NCBI GenBank assembly: GCA_018824795.1
Contig: JAHJFL010000003.1
Coordinates: 1 to 17,224, forward strand
DNA: 17,224 nucleotides
From: a bacterium
Lineage (GTDB): Bacteria > Campylobacterota > Campylobacteria > Campylobacterales > Sulfurimonadaceae
Direction: 5' to 3'
Below, piece by piece: positions 13,005-17,224 of the stretch (its first letter is position 1; every line of letters starts with the position of its first letter). The translations under genes and the position numbers were made by a program. The notes under the pieces were generated by a model, which was not told the origin of the DNA, searched no databases, and saw only the letters and a list, made by a program, of their open reading frames with translations.

Positions 13005-14860
13005 AAGCAGATGAAAATAGATTAATACCCTATCTTATTGTTGTAATTCCTTTAGCTTTAGTCTTACTCGCGAGTTTTTTTATTGGTTCTTTTTATCTTG
13101 AAAAGATGAGACAGCACTTTAACTTTACGAAAGAACAGGCAATAAAAGAGCAAACGGAGTCAAAAAAGATAAAGAGCCAAATGTGGACAAACCAGCTCAA
13201 TCTGCTTTTTGAGTATAGATATAACAGAATTCAAGAAGAGATAGAAGCAGAATTAAACGCTAGAGTAAAAATGGCTTATCGAAATGCCCAGCAAATTCAT
13301 GAAAAGTATAAAAATAAAAAATCTTTTTCTGAAATTCAAAGTAGAATCGTAGATGCTCTGAGTAATATCTCTGATGGTGAAGATAGAGGTGTTATCTTTG
13401 TAACGGATTATAAGGGAAATTCCATTTTAATAGGAAGTCAAAACAGAGATAAAAACAATTTAGCTGCATATCTCGATGCAGATAAGCGTTCTATTGTACT
13501 AGAAGAGATACAAATTGCAAGAAAGAAAGGAGCAGGTCTTTTAACTTCACGAGATGAAAAAACACTAGAGAAAGAAGTTATATTAGTAAAAGATCTAAAA
13601 GAAAACAACATTATTATAGGTTCAAGTATCAGAGTGCCAGATAAAATAGAAGAACTGAAAGTTTCCTTGCTGGAGATGGTCAAAAGTATCCCGGTAGACA
13701 AATCTGATTTTATCGCTATTTTTGATGCAAAAAAAGAAAAATATATTTCAGATATAGGTGAAAATAGACTTAACGAGAATGATCTTACTGCAATACGAGA
13801 TAATTTACAAAATACGGCTCAGTGGCACAATAAAGAGATAGTCAGATACCAATATTACAGTATTTACTCTAAGGAATTGGATTGGCACTTAATATATGGT
13901 TTTGATAATTTTTCAATGACTTCTCAAGAGTTGCAAAAACAAAAAGATTTAGAAAAAGTCTTAGATGAAGAATTTGACTTTATTGTAAAAGCATCTGCTT
14001 TGATAGTGCTTTTCGTTGTGCTTTTATCATTACTGCTCTCAAGAAAAATTAACAAAATATTTAAACACTATCAAGAAGAAGTAAAGCAAAGAAACTTTGA
14101 ACTTCAAGAGCTTAACCGCTCACTTGAACAGAGAGTGGCAAATGAGATAAATGCTCACAGAAATAAAGACAAAATGCTTATACAACAGTCAAAGATGGCT
14201 GAAATGGGTGATATGCTCAGTATGATAGCACATCAATGGAGACAACCGCTGAATCAGATTTCATATGTTTTTATGAATATAGATTCAGCGTATGAGTATA
14301 AGGAACTCTCAAAAGAGTATCTTGATGACAAAATTAAAGAAGCAAATGAGCAGTTAGAGTTTATGTCAGCAACCATAGATGATTTTAGGAACTATTTTAG
14401 ACCCGATAAAGGAAAAGAGCTTGTTTTAGTGGGTGATGTCGTTAAAAAAAGCATAACATTGATGCAGAATTCATTAGATATGAGTGGTATACAAATCAAG
14501 CAAATCTCTGAAGGAACTGATTTAACTTACGTTTATAAAAATGAGTTTACACAGGTTCTTCTTAATCTCATTAAAAACGCTAAAGATGCTTTAGTGGAGA
14601 ATAAGATAAAAAATCCAAAGATAGTTATTAGGTCAACTGTGACAAGAGAAAAAGTACGTGTTGAAATCTGCGATAACGGCGGTGGAATTAATGAGACGAT
14701 TATAGATAAAATATTTGATCCTTATTTTTCTACTAAAGATCAAAAACAAGGAACAGGTCTTGGACTTTATATGTCTAAGATGATTATTGATGAACATCTC
14801 AATGGAAGATTAAGTGTTTACAATACCAAATATGGTGTCTGCTTTAAGATAGAAATTTAA
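13001..14860 (+). CDS. Membrane sensor histidine kinase with periplasmic Cache-like domain
   Basis: A 619-aa sensor. TM1 (about 10-32) and TM2 (about 331-347) flank a periplasmic region of nearly 300 residues whose pattern (GVIFVTDYKGNSILIGSQ, then DFIAIFDAKKEKYIS and DWHLIYGFD) looks like a Cache/PAS-type ligand-binding fold. A coiled coil (about 355-400) leads to the dimerisation box MIAHQWRQPLNQIS with phosphoacceptor His411, then the ATPase domain: N box LLNLIKNAKDAL (Asn526), G1 DNGGGI (558-563) and G2 GTGLGLYMSK (584-593). The HQWRQPLN form of the H box is common in Campylobacterota. The ligand is unknown. No response regulator lies next to it, so it is an orphan kinase. It begins with an ATGA overlap with rmuC, and its stop codon lies in the loop of the terminator hairpin. 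Confidence 0.93.
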   Translation: MKADENRLIPYLIVVIPLALVLLASFFIGSFYLEKMRQHFNFTKEQAIKEQTESKKIKSQMWTNQLNLLFEYRYNRIQEEIEAELNARVKMAYRNAQQIHEKYKNKKSFSEIQSRIVDALSNISDGEDRGVIFVTDYKGNSILIGSQNRDKNNLAAYLDADKRSIVLEEIQIARKKGAGLLTSRDEKTLEKEVILVKDLKENNIIIGSSIRVPDKIEELKVSLLEMVKSIPVDKSDFIAIFDAKKEKYISDIGENRLNENDLTAIRDNLQNTAQWHNKEIVRYQYYSIYSKELDWHLIYGFDNFSMTSQELQKQKDLEKVLDEEFDFIVKASALIVLFVVLLSLLLSRKINKIFKHYQEEVKQRNFELQELNRSLEQRVANEINAHRNKDKMLIQQSKMAEMGDMLSMIAHQWRQPLNQISYVFMNIDSAYEYKELSKEYLDDKIKEANEQLEFMSATIDDFRNYFRPDKGKELVLVGDVVKKSITLMQNSLDMSGIQIKQISEGTDLTYVYKNEFTQVLLNLIKNAKDALVENKIKNPKIVIRSTVTREKVRVEICDNGGGINETIIDKIFDPYFSTKDQKQGTGLGLYMSKMIIDEHLNGRLSVYNTKYGVCFKIEI

Positions 14861-14877
14861 TTTATAATTTCTATCTT
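14846..14877 (+). terminator. Terminator hairpin overlapping the histidine kinase stop codon
   Basis: AAGATAGAAATT and AATTTCTATCTT are perfect 12-base complements around an eight-base loop that holds the TAA stop. A short T run (14876-14878) ends the stem and AT-rich DNA follows. The stem is low in GC, so it may act in both directions or as an RNA 3' end. Confidence 0.6.
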
Positions 14878-14894
14878 TAAATAATCATTATTAA

Positions 14895-14900
14895 TATACA
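14895..14900 (+). promoter_or_regulatory. Possible -10 box before the small-protein and efflux genes
   Basis: TATACA, followed by ATT, lies only 18 bases before the ATG at 14913, which would leave a leader of about six bases without a Shine-Dalgarno. It is a weak match, but it is the best candidate between the preceding hairpin and the efflux genes. Confidence 0.25.
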
Positions 14901-14912
14901 ATTCCATCAATT

Positions 14913-15218
14913 ATGAAAAAATACAAAACTATGATTCTTTCGGCTTTATTGTTCGCGTTTACACTTTTTACATTTCACGACTATGTACTTGAGTCTATAG
15001 ATCAAGATACGCAGTATGAATTATGTTATTTAAAGTATGATAAAAATGCTTTAGATATAGCTTCCAAAGTCCATAATTCGATGCATGCAATGCTTGACGC
15101 AGTTGTATTGCATCCTCTTGTCTCAATTATTTCCACTCCAAATTCCAAACCTATGCGTTTACAGAAAACTTTTTTATCTTGTATAAGTGTAGTTCCTCAA
15201 AGGCCTCCTCTAAGTTAA
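14913..15218 (+). CDS. Small exported or membrane protein of unknown function, upstream of efflux genes
   Basis: A 101-aa protein. Residues 1-6 are basic (MKKYKT) and 7-22 are hydrophobic (MILSALLFAFTLFTFH), a signal peptide or membrane anchor. The rest has one HDYVLESIDQDT block, a histidine- and methionine-containing stretch near 54-67 (HNSMHAMLDAVVLHP), and a C-terminal VVPQRPPLS. The layout (small size, N-terminal hydrophobic segment, Pro-rich end, position before a metal or drug efflux operon) recalls DUF2946-like proteins, but I cannot assign it to that family from sequence alone. It lies 41 bases before the TolC-family gene on the same strand and probably shares its transcript. No Shine-Dalgarno is seen before the ATG. 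Confidence 0.55.
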   Translation: MKKYKTMILSALLFAFTLFTFHDYVLESIDQDTQYELCYLKYDKNALDIASKVHNSMHAMLDAVVLHPLVSIISTPNSKPMRLQKTFLSCISVVPQRPPLS

Positions 15219-15259
15219 CCTTTTCAAAATAAAAATAAAATATTTTAAAAAGGATTCCA

Positions 15260-16459
15260 ATGATAAAAAAATTATCTTACATTATTTTAGTTTCTGTCAA
15301 TATCTATGCCTATAGTTTAACTGAAATATTAGACCATGCAAAAGAGAGTCATAGTGCTACGGCTATCAAAGAGAAAGCTGCATCAGATAGTGCGAATGAA
15401 GAGTTGTTCACAACTTATGAAGCCCCGCATCTTGGGTTAAGTTCTGCTCATGCAAGAGCTCCTAGTGAAGATGGCATGGAGTATGGGGTATCTTTTTCAC
15501 AAAACATATCGAAGCCTTTTGGTGCAACGCAAAAAGAAAACGCAAGTAAATATGCCATAAAGGCAATAGAACAAAAAATGGAGCATGAGCTGCATATTTT
15601 TACGCTCGAGGTTACAGCAAGATACCATAATGCCTGTGTTTCAAATGAACTGAGTGAAACTGCACAGGCCTTGTATGATGAACAAAGTTTTAGAGTGACA
15701 CAACTCCAAAAGGCTTATGACTTAGGTGAGATATCTAAGCAGAGTTTACTTTTTCACAAGCTTGACCTGGCAAAACTGCATCAAATGCTTAATGTGTATA
15801 AACGCAATGCTTTGGAAAAAACAGCATACTTAAATGAAAGCGTTGATAATCTTGCTATAGATGAAGTCGAATGCGGGGACCTTGTAGAAATTCGCAAAGA
15901 TATTAAACTTGGTGAGATTACTGAGCATGGTGAAATTCAAGAAATTGGCTTTATGAAACAATCAACAGATTCCCTTGTCAGTTTACATAATACTGCTTTG
16001 AGTTCTCTGGGTTATGAACTAATGTACAACAAAGAGCTTGACACGACGCGTTATACTTTTGGTGTGAAAATTCCTATAGATTTTTTATCCTCCCAACAAG
16101 AAGTACAAAAAGCTAAATATCTTCATTTAGATGCTTCTATTGAGGCAGAAAAAAATTCACTCATCTCACAGATACAAGAGCATTCAAACTATATGCTTCT
16201 CAAAGTTCAGACACTCTATGATGAATATACACTTTATAAAGAAGAACTTGTTCCAATGAGTTTTGAACTTAAAGAACTATCCAAATCGGCACGCCTCTCG
16301 GGCGAGGGAAACATGATGGAACATTTAGACAGTACGCGTTCGTACACACAAAATGTTCTAGAAATGTTACAAATTAAACAAAAATACTATGACGAGCTTT
16401 TTGAGCTCTACAAAACAGCAGATTTAAGCTTAGGAGAACACTGTGCGAATATTCATTAA
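15260..16459 (+). CDS. TolC-family outer-membrane efflux protein
   Basis: A 399-aa outer-membrane factor expected to form the trimeric exit duct of an RND-type efflux pump. A signal peptide (about 1-18, ending NIYAYS) is followed by SLTEILDHAKESH, the usual first helix. The protein has the TolC internal duplication: a beta segment (about 57-90, HLGLSSAHARAP to FSQNISKPFG), long helices (about 95-195), a second beta segment (about 252-275, SLGYELMYNKE to FGVKIPIDF) and a second long helical stretch to about 390. It is somewhat shorter than CusC or TolC of E. coli. AAGGA lies seven bases before the ATG. Its 3' end overlaps the adaptor gene by 17 bases. The substrate cannot be read from this protein; heavy-metal efflux is one possibility. 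Confidence 0.85.
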   Translation: MIKKLSYIILVSVNIYAYSLTEILDHAKESHSATAIKEKAASDSANEELFTTYEAPHLGLSSAHARAPSEDGMEYGVSFSQNISKPFGATQKENASKYAIKAIEQKMEHELHIFTLEVTARYHNACVSNELSETAQALYDEQSFRVTQLQKAYDLGEISKQSLLFHKLDLAKLHQMLNVYKRNALEKTAYLNESVDNLAIDEVECGDLVEIRKDIKLGEITEHGEIQEIGFMKQSTDSLVSLHNTALSSLGYELMYNKELDTTRYTFGVKIPIDFLSSQQEVQKAKYLHLDASIEAEKNSLISQIQEHSNYMLLKVQTLYDEYTLYKEELVPMSFELKELSKSARLSGEGNMMEHLDSTRSYTQNVLEMLQIKQKYYDELFELYKTADLSLGEHCANIH

Positions 16460-17224
16460 CTTACTACTTTTGGGTGCAACTGTTTTTGCGTCACAAAACA
16501 TAAAAATTTCACAAAAACAGCAAAATGATTTGGGCATTAAAGTTCAAGAGATAACAGTCGTGGATTCTGTTGATTACGGTCCCTACAACGGTATGGCGGT
16601 ATTGGATAAAAAAGATATGCTTTCAGTCGGCTCAAACATTGAGTCAATAGTCAAAGAGATTTATGTGAGAAAATTCTCCTCTGTAAAAAAAGGAGACAAA
16701 CTTCTAACCCTCCAAAGCAATGCGCTTTTAGGCTTGCAGAGTAATTATATTGACTCATTAATAGAAAATAAAAATCTTACTCAAAACTACAATAGAGATG
16801 TTAAACTCGAAGCAGAAGGTATTATTGCCAAAAAAGTTGTATTGGCTTCAGAGCAAAACAAACGCAGTTCTGATTTGAGGGTAGAGTTAAACGCAGCACA
16901 ACTTTTGACAAATGGCTTTACAAAAGAGATGCTCAGACAAGTTGTTAAAACACATACACCTATAAAAGAATTAACTATTTACAGTAGTGTCAACGGTGTG
17001 GTTTATGAGATAGATGCAAACGTTGGCGAGTATGTTTCAGCCGATAAAAACCTCATGCTTATCTACGGCGATGGTAAAAGATATCTTGAACTTGACGTGC
17101 CGGCAGATGTTGCTCAACACTTAGCTATAGGCGATATTGCAGAATTTGCATCTCATGAAGCAATATTGGTCGCTATATCAAATATTGTCAACCCTCAAAA
17201 CCAAAGTGTGAAAATACGTGCATC
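16443..17224 (+). CDS. Periplasmic adaptor (membrane fusion protein) of an RND efflux pump, 3'-truncated
   Basis: An open frame starts at GTG 16443 and runs off the window after 260 codons. AGGAG at 16432-16436 is six bases before the GTG, and the frame overlaps the TolC-family gene by 17 bases, which supports this start and tight coupling. The product begins with a signal peptide (MRIFINLLLLGATVFAS, about 1-17). Visible adaptor features are a first lipoyl half with VKEIYVRKFSSVKKGDKLLTL (about 76-96), a helical hairpin (about 98-160), a second lipoyl half YSSVNGVVYEIDANVGEYVS (about 181-200), and the start of the beta barrel (LELDVPADVAQHLAIGD). This matches the CusB/CzcB/HlyD group. The N-terminus lacks the Met- or His-rich stretch of typical copper or zinc adaptors. 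The inner-membrane RND pump is expected just downstream. Confidence 0.85.
   Translation, partial: MRIFINLLLLGATVFASQNIKISQKQQNDLGIKVQEITVVDSVDYGPYNGMAVLDKKDMLSVGSNIESIVKEIYVRKFSSVKKGDKLLTLQSNALLGLQSNYIDSLIENKNLTQNYNRDVKLEAEGIIAKKVVLASEQNKRSSDLRVELNAAQLLTNGFTKEMLRQVVKTHTPIKELTIYSSVNGVVYEIDANVGEYVSADKNLMLIYGDGKRYLELDVPADVAQHLAIGDIAEFASHEAILVAISNIVNPQNQSVKIRA

Noticed and set aside
1..17224. CRISPR arrays, insertion sequences, prophage or defence islands
   Set aside because: No regularly spaced repeats, transposase, integrase or tRNA-flanked boundaries are visible; gene content is mainly housekeeping with uniform composition except the helicase tail and the rpmF leader.

Overview
The window reads as chromosomal DNA from a Campylobacterota (epsilonproteobacterial) organism, most likely Sulfurimonas or a close relative. 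The genus is inferred from the AT-rich composition, the HQWRQPLNQIS-type histidine kinase, the Alvin-type 2[4Fe-4S] ferredoxin, the cysteine-free 49-residue L32, the gene order, and TATAAT -10 boxes without a recognisable -35. It was not established by any search. I see no insertion sequence, phage gene, CRISPR array, tRNA or rRNA. No stretch longer than 300 bases lacks a gene; the longest gaps are 11455-11744 (290 bp, divergent promoters) and 4152-4388 (237 bp, divergent promoters).

Layout. 1-372: C-terminal end of a VWA-like (DUF2201-type) protein. 380-1627 (-): REC-REC-GGDEF response regulator/diguanylate cyclase, convergent with the VWA gene and divergent from 1681-2937 (+), a Pif1-like helicase whose -10 box lies so close to its ATG that the mRNA may be leaderless. 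2983-3511 (+): two overlapping small lipoprotein genes, the first only 45 aa. 3555-4151 (-): 2-Cys peroxiredoxin. 4389-5546 (+): metK. 5701-5985 (+): ferredoxin with a strong terminator. 6138-9230 (+): housekeeping cluster ndk - yceD-like DUF177 - rpmF - plsX - fabH, which links nucleotide balance, ribosomal protein L32 and initiation of phospholipid and fatty acid synthesis. 9341-9712 (-): HIT protein. 9850-11454 (-): DEAD-box RNA helicase with an Arg/Gly/Ser-rich tail. 11745-14860 (+): rmuC overlapping an orphan membrane histidine kinase by ATGA. 14913-17224 (+): a small unknown exported or membrane protein, a TolC-family outer-membrane efflux protein and a truncated periplasmic adaptor, which form the start of an RND-type efflux operon continuing off the window.

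Most of the protein content is ordinary. The most interesting signals are in RNA. The rpmF (L32) leader holds a perfect 10-bp hairpin whose 3' arm is also complementary to the rpmF Shine-Dalgarno region, so two mutually exclusive pairings are possible. The DEAD-box helicase start region can fold so that both its Shine-Dalgarno and its AUG are paired. Both are inferences from base pairing by eye and need folding and comparative tests. Three genes that are short or have a non-ATG start at the window edge were found by reading the sequence directly: the 45-aa lipoprotein at 2983, rpmF at 7078 and the GTG-started adaptor at 16443.
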